Shown here piece after piece: positions 45,482 to 56,717 of a stretch of DNA of 64,000 nt. Numbering within the stretch: the stretch's first letter is position 1; each line of letters starts with the position of its first letter. Both the position numbers and the translations under genes were made by a program. The stretch spans positions 8,135,699 through 8,199,698 of the forward strand of contig NC_080713.1 of the NCBI RefSeq assembly GCF_019097595.1, read 5' to 3'. This DNA comes from Hemibagrus wyckioides (lineage: Eukaryota > Chordata > Actinopteri > Siluriformes > Bagridae). The notes below the pieces were generated by a model. That model was not told the origin of the DNA and made no database searches. It was given only the letters and a program-made list of their open reading frames with translations.

Positions 45482-45690
45482 TTAAACAATCTGGCTTTGG
45501 AATGAAGCTGCTGGGGTGTCACTCTGGGGAACTTTCTTGAAGGCTCTACACTTGTAAACAATCAAACTCAAAATAGAATGGTGTATTGTTTGCAGACCCT
45601 TTCCAGATTGATGGGCAGCTACAATTGTTTCTCTGAGGTCATGGCTGATGTTCTTCTTCATGACATGACATGAAATGACATATACACACA
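45482..45690 (-). mobile_element. Tc1-like transposase N-terminal relic
   Basis: The minus-strand frame contains DLRETIVAAHQSGKGLQTI and VYKCRAFKKV, matching the first helix-turn-helix and the following basic region of a Tc1 lineage (usual form DLR...V.AHQSGKGYKTI.K...VYKWR.FK). It differs clearly from the family E enzyme. No catalytic part and no inverted repeats are visible. Confidence 0.7.
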
Positions 45691-46159
45691 GCTGGCTGCT
45701 TCTTAACACCAAACTGCCAAACGTTTTGCTTTTATAGTTCTAGTCATACTTAGTTGAGTAGGAAATGTAAATCAAATTTCTATCATTTAATCAATCCCCT
45801 CCACAATTTGGTTTAGCCAAATCCCACTGACATGCATCATTTCTTGATCACAAGATATCTACCTACCTCCACGAAGTGTGGGTGCTTCTTCCAAGAAACA
45901 CAAAGCCAACCAATGTCAATCTTTTCAAAACTTTTGCTCATGATTCATCAAAAGGCGGCATAACACACACGGAGGAAAGTGATGTCTACTTTGTTTCGCA
46001 TACAAGAGCTTGCAGACACCTGTGATTGGCTACTGTCTCCTTGATTGACAGGTGAGAGACAGTATGCCATCCCTCCTGCCATAGGTAGCTTACACTTTTA
46101 AATCTTGGGTGTGTGGGAATGTTTTTCTGTCTTGGTGGGGATGTCCCAAATGTCCTCTG
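45691..46159. other. Unclassified, possibly repeat-derived
   Basis: 46000-46150 has wording common in fish repeats ('gacacctgtgattggctac') but I cannot assign it. Confidence 0.3.
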
Positions 46160-46382
46160 ACAGTTTTGATCATGTGGAGTGAGTATATTGGTAGGAGAAT
46201 GTTGGACATGAAGCTGCCAGGCAGGAGGCAAAGAGGAAGGCCAAAGAGGAGGTATATGGATGTAATTAATGAGGATATGAAGCTAGTGGGTGCGAGTGTT
46301 GAGGATGCAGAAGATAGGGATAGTTGGAGAGAGAGATGATTCGCTGTGGAGACCCCTGAAGGGAAAAGCCGAAAGAAGACTT
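46160..46382 (+). mobile_element. RTE-like LINE 3' end
   Basis: Encodes the last part of ORF2: IGRRMLDMKLPGRR, then QRGRPKRRYMDVINEDMK and EDAEDRDSWRE, with the terminal 'cgctgtggagacccctga' and 'gccgaaagaagac'. The GRPKRRxMD motif at the very C-terminus is typical of RTE/BovB-like non-LTR retrotransposons. The frame is open but 5' truncated, a dead-on-arrival copy. Confidence 0.72.
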
Positions 46383-46889
46383 AGTAAACAAAAAAAAGGC
46401 AAAATGTTTCCTGGTGGTTGCTTTAGGTTTAGAAGTAGTATAGCATTCATTAGCATGTCAATGGAATGTCCTTGTGAGACAGTAAGCAGTGTGTGTGTGT
46501 GTGTGCACGCTTCCCATCACATTGCATTTGCCCATTGTACACATTTGAGAGTGGAGGTGTAGTCATATCATAAGAGACATTGTGAAACTCTATTGAAGTG
46601 AATGAGCAGAAGGGAGGGAAAGCCATTTTACAGATCAAAGGATTAAAATAATTACAGCGTGTCAGAGGGAAAAAAAGAGTGTGTGAGCAGTGAGTGTGTA
46701 CAACGAAGTACAGAGAACAGTGCCTTTCTCTGTCTCGGGCTTTTTTATTATTATTACTGTAGCTGGTGAGGACAGCTCGAATGCAAGAAAAATGAAATAC
46801 AATAAAACAATTTGGATGTTAGTGAGTGGGTGTTTCTGTAAGAGTGAAAGGTAATAACCACAAAGAATCAGACTGATGATAGACTCCGT
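46383..46889. other. Non-coding, no feature recognised
   Basis: Short (GT)n at about 46490-46504. No repeat family or exon recognised. Confidence 0.4.
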
Positions 46890-47235
46890 TGCCAGAGTAT
46901 TAAGTACACCTACCTTGACCCTTTTATGAGGTAAACCTACCATACACTGTACTGTGATTAACATTTACAGCTCATATTTTAGAGAATAAGCCAGACTAGG
47001 TTGAGTTGAGAGGAAAGCTATAATAACTTGAATAATAATGTTTTAATAATAATGTTGGGAAAGCATCTCAGAATGGGCAACACTTCTAGCATTTATGTGG
47101 ATGGGGTACAGGAAGATGAAGACCACACGGGGTTCCATTTCTGGGTCTACACTGGGCACAGGCTTAAAGAAACTGAACAAACAATGACTGGATAAAGACC
47201 AGGTGAATTTTTGAGCTGTTACCATGTGCACGTTC
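46890..47235 (+). mobile_element. Very degenerate Tc1-like copy (family A)
   Basis: Landmarks in the right order: 'agtacacctaccttg' (left end), 'gccagactaggttgagttga', 'gcatctcagaatgggcaaca', 'gaagaccacacggggttcca'. Many indels; considerably older than 22930-23640. Confidence 0.6.
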
Positions 47236-47528
47236 TATAAATGTTTCCTGTGACAGATTATCAACCACAGTGACAAGTCTATACTTGGTATTTACTAATA
47301 AAGAAACCTATGTTTTGTTTTGTTTTTTCTAATGAATTTCACTGGTTGTGTTTCCCAAAGTATAAAGAAATCTACAGCAACTAAAATCAGGCATTTTCTA
47401 ACAAGGCTGTAAATGAATTAGGCAGCCACTAAAATGAATTTTAATAAAATGTCTTTATTAAGGCCATTTTAATTTTAGCTTTTATAAGGAACTAGTTAGC
47501 TATGGGTTTTGTTTTTTTTTTTTTCCAT
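47236..47528. other. Non-coding, no feature recognised
   Basis: AT-rich, ends in a T run at 47510-47525. Confidence 0.4.
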
Positions 47529-47702
47529 TACATTGTCTGTACCGCTTATCCGATCTATCCTCAGGTCACGGGAAGCCTGTGCCTATCTCAGGTGTCATTG
47601 GGCATCAAGGCAGGATACACCCTGGAAGAACATGCAAACTCAAACCCAGGACACTGGAGGTATGAGGCGAACATGCTAACCACTAAGCCACTGTGCCACC
47701 AC
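47529..47702 (-). mobile_element. Internally deleted Mermaid/DANA-like SINE
   Basis: Tail part ('tgtaccgcttatccgatcta', 'tcattgggcatcaaggcagg') is fused to the head part ('aacatgcaaactcaaaccc', 'gctaaccactaagccactgt') at about 47627; the middle 190 bp is gone. Confidence 0.85.
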
Positions 47703-47767
47703 TAGCTTTCCTGTTAACTTGATTACACTTTGGGTGTGGGATGAACTGATCATCCTGCTCATTATCA

Positions 47768-47820
<53 letters not shown>

Positions 47821-48235
47821 ATATCATATCCAGCTCCCCTGTATAGCTTCATCTATGGTTTGCTGACATACCTGAAGTTTGTTGTTTTAATGTTACAAAA
47901 ATAATGTTAGCTAGTAGAGAGTTAATTGCTAGTTCAGTGATTTTGCTGCTTAGTCTTACAGTAAAGTTATAATGATACTGTAGTAATAGAATATAGTTCT
48001 GTATAGTTGTATGCCATAATGCCAACTTTGTCATTGCTTGGTGACTTTTTAGATCTTAATGACTTGAGAAAGATCTGAGAAGTACTTAATTGATTTTTTT
48101 TTAAATTATTATTATTAAGAGCCAAATTCAGCAACTTTTTACAAGACTGCCCCACATTTATTAAGGGCTATATATAGAGCAGCTTGGGTAAAGCCGGATT
48201 GTAAGGCCTATATACTATATTTCTGATGACCTTTG
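47703..48235. repeat. (ATT)n microsatellite 47769-47819 in unclassified sequence
   Basis: A 51-bp perfect trinucleotide array. The rest of the interval holds nothing I recognise. Confidence 0.6.
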
Positions 48236-48655
48236 TTCCCAACAACTAATCATTGATCACCCAATGACTAATCACTGATGAAAATTCTTCCCAACGACCA
48301 ATCACTGATTACCATTGCTTTTAAACACCATATTCTGATTACAGTTGTTCCCCAAAGACTGTACAGTACTTGTTAGAGCATGCTGGTTACATTAGTTGAT
48401 AGAGCATGTTGTGTAAGGCCTGACTGATTTGTATTTTTTGGTGAGCCTATATTCTAAATCACTAATCACAATTGTTCCCAAAGACCAATCACTGATTATA
48501 GTTGTTTCCAACAAACCAATCACTGAACACCATTGTCTCCGAAGACCAATTAATGATCACGGTTATTCAGCAAATTATTGAACACTATTGTTCACAACAA
48601 CCATTTTTTTCACAGTTGTTCCAACAACCAATCACTGATCAGTATTGTTTGTTCC
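48236..48655. repeat. Degenerate minisatellite of about 30-33 bp
   Basis: The phrase 'accaatcactgatt' with variants recurs at about 48241, 48267, 48298, 48485, 48515, 48545 and 48630, each followed by an '(a)ttgttcc(c/a)aa' spacer. An unrelated insert of about 130 bp (48350-48470) splits it. Strong drift indicates an old array. Confidence 0.78.
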
Positions 48656-48830
48656 ACCAGAACAAACAAAAAAAAAAAACTAAGTTAAAGGATTTCACCT
48701 GTAACTTTCTTCTTTTGTGCTTATTTCAGTATTATGCACTTCCAGTGCTTCTTTCTGTATGCATTATTGAGAGAAATTGTTTTATTTTTGTCTTGTGTTT
48801 CATTTATGTTTTTTGTATTCTGTTATAACA

Positions 48831-48957
48831 TTTTCTTTTCTTTTCTTTTCTTTTCTTTTCTTTTCTTTTCTTTTCTTTTCTTTTCTTTTCTTTTCTTTTC
48901 TTTTCTTTTCTTTCCTTTCTTTTCTTTACTCTACTTTTCTTTTCTTTTCTTTTCTTT
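48831..48957. repeat. (TTTTC)n pentanucleotide array
   Basis: 127 bp of TTTTC repeats, perfect at first and interrupted after 48910. A pure pyrimidine strand of this kind can adopt triplex structure. Open frames through it are artefacts. Confidence 0.97.
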
Positions 48958-48989
48958 TTACAGAAAACCCTCATGCATCCTGTAACACA

Positions 48990-50214
48990 TTTTGATATGT
49001 AAATGATTTGAATATGCTAATTTTAATATTCATGACAATTCACTGAATATGCAAATTAGCCCCGCGACATCATTCCAGCAACATATTATATTACATTAGC
49101 TCCTTTCCCCTGAAAAGACTTTTTTATAGGTATACATTCCTGAATGCAGCCTTTCTCAGTCCAGCACTGACGCTGACATGGTGGTGAAATATTAGTGGTC
49201 ACATTTTTCTCCCAATGTCTTTTAGAAGTGGAGCAACGCTGAGGTGCTGATGGTCATATTTACACGTCCAATAATAGCGAAGCCGTGAGAGCAGAGTGTT
49301 ACAGTGCTGTCTGTTTCTGCATCACACTCCACTCGCTGAACGTGTGAGCAGATCAGTGAGGCAGCTGTAGTTACTGTATGTTACAGTAGGGAATCGTTCT
49401 TATAAATAGCATGATTGTGGGTTCCTGGGAGATGCTAAATGGTCCAACTGGGTGAAGATTCACTCTGTTGTGAGTGGATCGTGGGCTTTAATCATGATAA
49501 TTAAGCCTGCGAGTTCAAAAAAAATAGAAAAAAGCATAAACCCAGGGCAAGGCAACATGCTAGCTCGGATATGCTGCACCTCTAATGCACATGGATTGAA
49601 ACACTCTTTTTAACAGACTTGCATGCAAGTTTTTTGAATTAGCTTTCAGTTTTATTGGCTTTATTTGGTTGAAACCTTTTTTAATCCTAGAACAGTTTTA
49701 AACTTCAATCATTATACAGATGTTTTTCTTTTTTCATTATTCATTGCAGTTCATAAAACTTTGTGTCAATAACAGATTTTATAACAATTAAAAGTTATAT
49801 TAGTTATATCACTTACTGCCAACTTTGAAATAACTTTCCATGTCCTGCATTTTAAGAAGGAACAAGAAGAAAAAGAAAACAAGAAGAAGTGAGAATGAAA
49901 CCGAGACTGGATTTCAAATCGTTTTAGGAGTCAGTAGGGACAGCAAACACGTATAGAACCGAAACATTAAATGAAAACCACGGTCTGTGTTAATCACAGC
50001 AGCACTGATTAACTCCAAAGCGAGAGAAACTGTAATTCATAAAATTAAATACACTTTGTGAAATGACTGTTCTTTCACGATACACCACTCTGCATTGAAA
50101 TTAGTTCCTACCAAGACAGCAGATGGAGGGGAAGTGATCAGGGTTGTTCTTTTTTATACACAATAATGATGAATTTGGGCTTGTGCTTCGGGTTAGGGCT
50201 GAAAATGGAAACCT
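48990..50214. other. Unique sequence; possible conserved element 48990-49560
   Basis: 48990-49560 is repeat-free with octamer-like 'atatgcaaattagc', 'gctttaatcatgataattaa' and other homeodomain-type words. No exon. Inference from texture only. Confidence 0.35.
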
Positions 50215-51000
50215 GGTTACACTTTACAATAACAGTACATGAATAATCCTGCGCTAATACCTGAATTAATATCTACTTAAACATGAGCTAATGATAAGTT
50301 AAGGCATGCACTATTAACACAAATAATAAAGAGATAACCTTAACTATGACATGAGTCTTATAAATTCATGCGCTAATAATCACCACCTTTAGTACATGGA
50401 GTTTGTATGTTCTCCCCGTGCCTGCGTGAGTTTACTCTGGTTTCCTCCCACAGTCCAAAAACATGTACATTAGGTTGATTGGTATTTTTAAATTCCCCAT
50501 AGGAGTGAGTGTGAGTGTGTGTGGTTGTCTGTCTATATGCGTGGCCCTGTGATGGACTGCTGACCTGTCCAGGGTGTACCCCTGCCTTTTGCCCAATGTC
50601 CCCTGGGAAAGGCTCCAGTCTTTCTAATTAATCTTTCTAGTCTGTCTAAGACTACAATTCCAGTAAATACTCTTATAGAACACTGGTTTTATTAAGTTAA
50701 TAGATATGAATGAATCATATACATTCAATACGGAAGATTGAAAGACTGAAAAGATGCACATTTAATTCATGTTCTATCTTATAGAACAGATTCGATTTGG
50801 TTCACACCTGCATGTTAATTAATACTTTAACTAATAATCATGGATTGACGGTGGTCATTATTCATGCATGAATTCTTAAGACTTGTGTTGTAGTTAAGGT
50901 TCGCTCTTCATTAGTTTGTGAGTGGTACATGGTTCATATTTAAATAAGTATTAATTGATGCATTGACTATTTGCATGACTGTTTATTGTAAATTGTTAAA
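50215..51000. mobile_element. Foldback (long inverted-repeat) element with a SINE in its loop
   Basis: The left arm 50215-50392 and right arm 50830-51000 are diverged inverted copies. Matching blocks: left 'cacttt acaataacagt' with right complement 'aatttacaataaacagt'; left 'aaccttaactatgacatgag' with right complement 'aaccttaactacaacacaag'; left 'aattcatgcgctaataatca' with right complement 'aattcatgcatgaataatga'. Arms are about 170 bp. The centre is occupied by a SINE (50394-50618) plus about 200 bp. Non-coding; superfamily not assigned. Confidence 0.78.
50394..50618 (+). mobile_element. 5'-truncated Mermaid/DANA-like SINE
   Basis: 'ggagtttgtatgttctcccc', 'ggtttcctcccacagtcca', 'gtggccctgtgatggactgc' and 'tgtccagggtgtacccctgc'. 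It lacks the head. Sits between the arms of the foldback element. Confidence 0.88.
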
Positions 51001-51039
51001 AGTAGCACTGAAGCACTAGTATTATTATTTTTTTTGTAC

Positions 51040-51205
51040 ATCCGGCATGATTTGGGCAACAGTTGGGAAGTGGTGGGTCAAGTGGTTAGCCCTCAGCGAG
51101 GCCCTTACCCTCTGTCCACAAGGGGTGCTGTGTCGTAGCTGACCCCAACAAAGGTCTCTAATATACTGTATATATATATACAGACAAAATAAAGGTTTGA
51201 ATTAA
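51040..51205 (+). mobile_element. tRNA-derived SINE (type 1), internally deleted
   Basis: 'ggtcaagtggttagccctca' joined to 'cgaggcccttaccctctgtc', 'ggggtgctgtgtcgtagctg' and 'gacaaaataaaggtttg'. Part of the tRNA head is missing, and a TA run lies at 51169-51180. Confidence 0.75.
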
Positions 51206-52135
51206 TAATTTGATCACATATTTTCAAATCCCTGAATAAAATGAGCTGAGGATCGAATCCACGATGCTGGTGGTTTATAACAGACACATAACCACTGCAA
51301 TCTTTTACCATGTAGGTTTAATCACTTAAATTTAGTTCCAGTTCCCATCAGGGCCAACATCCTTGTGAGATTTCACAATGGAACTAGTTTACGTTAATAT
51401 TGCAAGAATTGATCGTGCTTACTCACAATTCAGTTTAGCATAAGCAATAAAGTCTGACTGACCACATATTCGTATTTTTCATTGCACACACACATATACA
51501 CACTTTCAGATGGAGAGCTGAGCTGAGAGTGTTTTAGTATGTTTAAGTGTTCTCTGAAAACCTGAGGCATTTCTTGAAATATTCATAATTTTCTGTACCA
51601 CATACGGTGTCTGAAAACTGAAGCATCACGCTGTGTGTGCTTCTCTGCTCACACATTCTCAGTGAAATGGCTATGTTTCTGTCAGATGTTTGAACCTCTC
51701 TCCAAAAAACTTGCACTTGACCCTCAGATCTCTCTCTCTCTCCCTCACAGGGAGGCTGACCCATGTCTAGGGTTTAGAAACAAGGACGAAATCATGCTAC
51801 ACAGAACAGCATGTCTGTCCTCCATTCTCACTCTTTATCTCTGGCTCCATGTCTGCTTCTCTATTTATTTCTCCAATTTGCTCTGTCTCTCTGTCTGTCT
51901 TTTTTCCATCACCTCCTCTTTTGGCTCTCTCTCTGCTTATCTTTTTTGTCCATCTCTATCTAATATCTCTCTCTCTCTTGCCCCTTTCTTTTTTCCTTTC
52001 TGCTCTTTAGCTCACCTTTGCTCTCTATCTCTGTATATAAAGCCATGCTTGCAATGCCAGATAAAGGTTAAATAATAATGTAATAACAATATCATAACTA
52101 CAGTAATAGCCATTACAATATTTTTAGTTATGCAT

Positions 52136-52202
<67 letters not shown>

Positions 52203-53265
52203 GTGGCTCTCTTTATTTTTTCACATTAATCAGTCTACCTCCCTTTATTTCTTTGTCTCCGCCTATCTTTGATACTCTCCTCCTGCTAATCTTTTTCGAT
52301 CTCGGTTAAAATTGAGCTATCCTACTTTTCTATATCTTTACACCAGAATTTTTTCTTCCTTTCTTTGGCTCACTTTTTAATTCATTTCGACGTAATTCTG
52401 TGTAGTAATACATAAAAAATGAAACCAACATGAACAATAATACTGGCATGAAGTAATAAAATACATTAGCTATATTCACAAAAATAACTGTGGTCATAAT
52501 AACAGCATTATTAACAATAACGTTGCCATGGTCCTTCATAAAGATGACATGTCACTGTTCAAATGGAGTCAGGTCTTCTTCTTTTTTTTCAAGTAAATAG
52601 GAAAGTCTACATACAGCAATATAGCAATCAGTGTGGACAGATGGATGTGTCACTGTCTCTGTCTCTTTCAGAGCCCTGAGCTTATAGGAGAAATAGTTGA
52701 ATAGCCAACAGAAGGTGAGAGCCTTCAGGGAGCCAGTACTAAAAGCATTACAAGAGATAGAAAGGGTGCCACAGATGTGCACAAGACACCAAAATTTGTG
52801 GACTAAATCAATCCTGCTGATTTACTCTGCCTTTTAGTTTCACAGAAGGAGGGTCCGGATGCATCATCTGTCAGACTTATGCCGCCTGTGAGGGACTATT
52901 TTGAAGAAGCTGATGCGAATCTTTTCTAGTTTCACATGAACAAATGTAAAGATGCATTCCAGTAGTTTTTCTTCTAGTGCTGTCTAAGCAAAGCACTGTT
53001 CTGCTTATCCAAGCTTCATCTGTTCATCCTGTTATTGAATGTGGATCACAAAATAAAAAACCTGTTGTTTCCCTGTTATTTCCCTAAAAATTTGCTTAAT
53101 TATAAAATCCTACTTCTACAATAATTGAATTCTGTATTATGGAATCAGGTTTTTGACCTATACAACAATTACATTAAAATCAAGGGTGTGCCCAATTTCA
53201 TAATTCTATGTGCTTAGCAACCAAAAGTTACGGTTAACAGACTAAAAACAATAGTACGTTAAAAA
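51206..53265. other. Non-coding, pyrimidine-rich; (TTTC)n at 52135-52202
   Basis: 51720-52330 is pyrimidine-rich with a 68-bp (TTTC)n array. A 146-codon open frame (51635-52075) is low-complexity Ser/Leu sequence and not a gene. No exon recognised elsewhere. Confidence 0.5.
52135..52202. repeat. (TTTC)n microsatellite
   Basis: 68-bp perfect tetranucleotide array. Confidence 0.97.
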
Positions 53266-53267
53266 CA

Positions 53268-53542
53268 GGTTCGCCTCACACCTCCAGGGTTGGGGGTTTG
53301 ATTTCCACGATCCACCATGTGTGTGTGGTGTTTGCATGTTTTCCCCATGACACAGGGGTTTTTTCCAGGTACTCCATTTTCAGAAACAAAATTGGCATCT
53401 CTAAGATGTTCGTAGTGTGTGAATGGGTGTGAGGGGGTGTGTACAATTGTGCCATGAGGTAATTGTGCCCTGCCTTGTGTCCTGAATATCCTGGGATAGG
53501 CTCCAAGTTCCCCGCTACTCAGTAGGATAAATAGTGTAGAGA
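53268..53542 (+). mobile_element. Mermaid/DANA-like SINE
   Basis: 'tcgcctcacacctccagggt', 'gggggtttgatttcc', 'gtgtgtggtgtttgcatgtt', 'gttcgtagtgtgtgaatggg' and the 3' end 'aatagtgtagagaatgg', which runs straight into the GGAT array. The first 20 bp of the head are missing. Confidence 0.85.
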
Positions 53543-54000
53543 ATGGATGGATGGATGGATGGATGAATGGATTGATGGAGGGATGGAGGGATGGATGGAT
53601 GGATGGAGGGATGAATGGATTGATGGAGGGATGGAGGGATGGATGGATGGATGGATGGCTGGAGGGATGGAGGGATGGATGGATGGATGGATGGATGGCT
53701 GGAGGGAGGGAGGGATGGATGGACGGATGTAGGGATGGATGGATGGAGGGATAGATGTAGGGAGGGATGGATGGATGGAGGGATTACTGGAGGGAGGGAT
53801 GGATGGATGGATGGATGGATAGATGTAGGGATGGATGGATGGATGGATGGATGTAGGGATGGATGGATAGATGTAGGGATGGATGGATGGATGGATGGAT
53901 GGATGGATGGAGGGATGGCTGGAGGGAGGGAGGGATGGATGGATGGATGTAGGGATGGATGGATGGAGGGATAGATGTAGGGAGGGATGGATGGATGGAT
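53543..54000. repeat. (GGAT)n-derived minisatellite, SINE tail expansion
   Basis: About 460 bp of GGAT with GGAG, GGCT, GTAG and GAAT variants. Two levels of higher-order repetition: a 48-bp repeat ('atgaatggattgatgg' at 53563 and 53611) and an about 80-bp segment beginning 'ggctggagggagggaggg' repeated at 53697 and 53917, exactly 220 bp apart with few changes. It starts where the SINE ends. Confidence 0.95.
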
Positions 54001-54056
54001 CTAATTACTATTCAAAGCTTTGTTCCGTTCCACTAATTTGATGGGACATGGTCATT

Positions 54057-54290
54057 CTGGGGCGGTTGTAGATCAAGTTAAGGTTCTGGGTCATTGACCG
54101 GAAGATCAGGGTTTGATCCCCAGCACTGCCAAGCTGCCACTGTTGGGCCCTTGAGCAACCCACCCTGCTCCAGGGGCACTGCATCATGGCTGACCCTGCG
54201 CTCTGACCACAACCCCCAAGAATGGGATATGTGAAGAAAGAATTTCACTGGGCAGTAATGTATATGTGACAAATCAAGACAACTTAACTT
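54057..54290 (+). mobile_element. tRNA-derived SINE (type 1)
   Basis: 'tggggcggttgtagatcaag', B box 'gggtttgatcccc', 'ccaagctgccactgttgggc', 'gctccaggggcactgcatca' and tail 'gaatttcactgggcagtaat'. Near full length, same family as 20880-21115. Confidence 0.87.
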
Positions 54291-54291
54291 A

Positions 54292-54660
54292 TGTGGTGTT
54301 CCAAGAGTGCTCATATTTAGTAAAAGGGACATTTCACTACATGTATCACTCCACTTGTCTGTGTTCTCTACATAATATTCTAATTCTAGCAAAAATCTGT
54401 TACACTGAAACTTCTACAGCCTGTTCGTTCTTCTGCGCCTTGCATGGAAGCACACACAACTCTCAACCGCAGCTGTAGCTTCTTCGGGAGCTATTTTTGC
54501 TCAGGAAGCAAAAATCAACAAAATTTCAGCCATGTAAATATTTGCTGTCTGAAATGGCAGTTGCTCGGTATTCATTTCTTGTTTATGGAGCTGTTGTACA
54601 AAAGCGATATCACACTTGCTTGTGAAAATCTTTTGTCTTGCTCGGGTAACATTGTTTAAT
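54292..54660. repeat. Unclassified interspersed repeat, copy 2
   Basis: See copy 1 at 44811-45440. The last shared block is 'gagctgttgtacaaaagcga' then 'tatcacacttgc' at about 54580-54620; a T run follows at 54663. Confidence 0.58.
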
Positions 54661-55479
<819 letters not shown>

Positions 55480-56104
55480 CTCGATATTATATAATAAATG
55501 ACCAATAGCTTTTTGAACACCTGATTATCTGATCCATATGTGAACATCCTGTTTCAGATTTAGCCTCTGCTGTTATAATAAGCACTTTTCTGTGAAAAGG
55601 CCTTCCATGACATTTTGGAACGTAGCTGTCGGGGATTTATCCATTCGGGCACAAAAGCATTAGTGAGGTCTGGTAATGATGTTGCATGAGGATGCCTAGC
55701 AAGCAAGTCTTCCATTTCCAGGTCAGAGCTTTGTTCAGGCCATTTGAGTTCTTCCACACCAACTTCATCAGATCAGGGGTATTGTCATGCCTAAGGGCCT
55801 CTTAGTTCCAGAGAAGGTAAATGCTACAGGATACCTAGACATCTAACAATTTTGAACTTCCTGCTTTGTGGCTACAATTAAGATGTGAAATGATGTGATG
55901 ATCAGGGTTCCATAACCTTTGGCCACATGTCTTCATGGATGTTGATTTGTGCACTGGTACAGGTTTGGGCTTCCAGTAAAGAGAAATTGAAAAAAAACCT
56001 TCTTAACCTTTCTAATTTTTTTTGCTTCCACCTTTGGGGCAACAGTTTGGGGAAGAATGGTATACAGGTGTGTTGTGTCCACAAACCTTCGGCCATATAG
56101 TGTA
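55480..56104 (-). mobile_element. Rearranged Tc1-like remnant (family D)
   Basis: The first part (55540-55790) is antisense to the transposase: 'aaaagcattagtgaggtct' and 'gagttcttccacaccaac' are the complement of the C-terminal region. Sequence at 55790-55870 ('gggcctcttagttccagaga', 'aatgctacaggatacctag') and at 56025-56060 ('ggcaacagtttggggaaga') is in the opposite, sense orientation. The right end finishes 'acaaaccttcggccatatag' then 'tgta', a usual terminus. So the copy contains internally inverted blocks. Confidence 0.7.
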
Positions 56105-56131
56105 TATAAAGTATAAAAAAATTTTAGAATA

Positions 56132-56717
56132 CAGTGCATACAAATGCCCTCACTTGTGAATTTTCACCTTAAGAATTGAAATTCTGCAAGAAATTTGCAT
56201 CAGCATACGAAGCATTTTCGGCATATAAACGAACCGAACTGAATGCCGGCTAAGTTGCGCGTACACCCGGGAGCCAAAACTTCTTTGCATCAGTGGACAG
56301 CTAAGCGAAGCCAACCGAATCCAGTTTTACGAATTTTACCAAAAAATTTTCAGTCAGTAAAAGCTGTTTGGGAAGAGTCAACCCACGATACCAACGTTGT
56401 CTTCGGCATGCGCTCAAAAACTACACGATTTTTCGTGCATTTTTGTTGTTGACAGATTGGTGGTGTGGGTGGTCTGTTCTATTTTTAGCCTAAGCTTGGT
56501 CGCATGACTTCTTGTGAGGACCCTTGACATGAAATGCTTGGCTTGGGTCAGTTCTTTGTAAGCAGCCATACAGTTTACATAAATACATGCTTCGTATTCG
56601 TAATATTTTTGGGTGGCTGGAACAGATTATCTGCATTTATGTTATTTCCTAAGGGGAAAATTTGTTTCGCAATACACCTCCAGAACGAATTAAACTTGTA
56701 TGCCGAGGTTCCACAGT
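56132..56717. mobile_element. pogo/Tigger-like non-autonomous element
   Basis: The right terminus reads, as reverse complement, 'ctgtggaacctcggcataca' followed by 'agtttaattcgttctggagg', the classic pogo/Tigger inverted-repeat wording; interior 'tatttcctaaggggaaaatt' also fits. The left end near 56132 is eroded ('acagtgcatac'). The interior has 'gcgcgtacacccgggagcc' and no intact frame. Confidence 0.65.

Noticed and set aside
48734..48995. Phe/Ser-rich open frames
   Set aside because: Translation of the (TTTTC)n array.
52030..52045. TATA-box promoter ('tgtatataaagcc')
   Set aside because: TATA-like words are expected by chance in AT-rich sequence, and no transcript or downstream exon supports it.
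51635..52075. 146-codon plus-strand frame with hydrophobic stretches
   Set aside because: Arises from pyrimidine-rich low-complexity sequence; the apparent membrane segments are Leu/Ser/Phe runs from CT-rich codons.
53551..53974. Met/Asp/Gly/Trp-rich frames in several phases
   Set aside because: Produced by the GGAT array; all forward phases lack stops, so none is evidence of coding.
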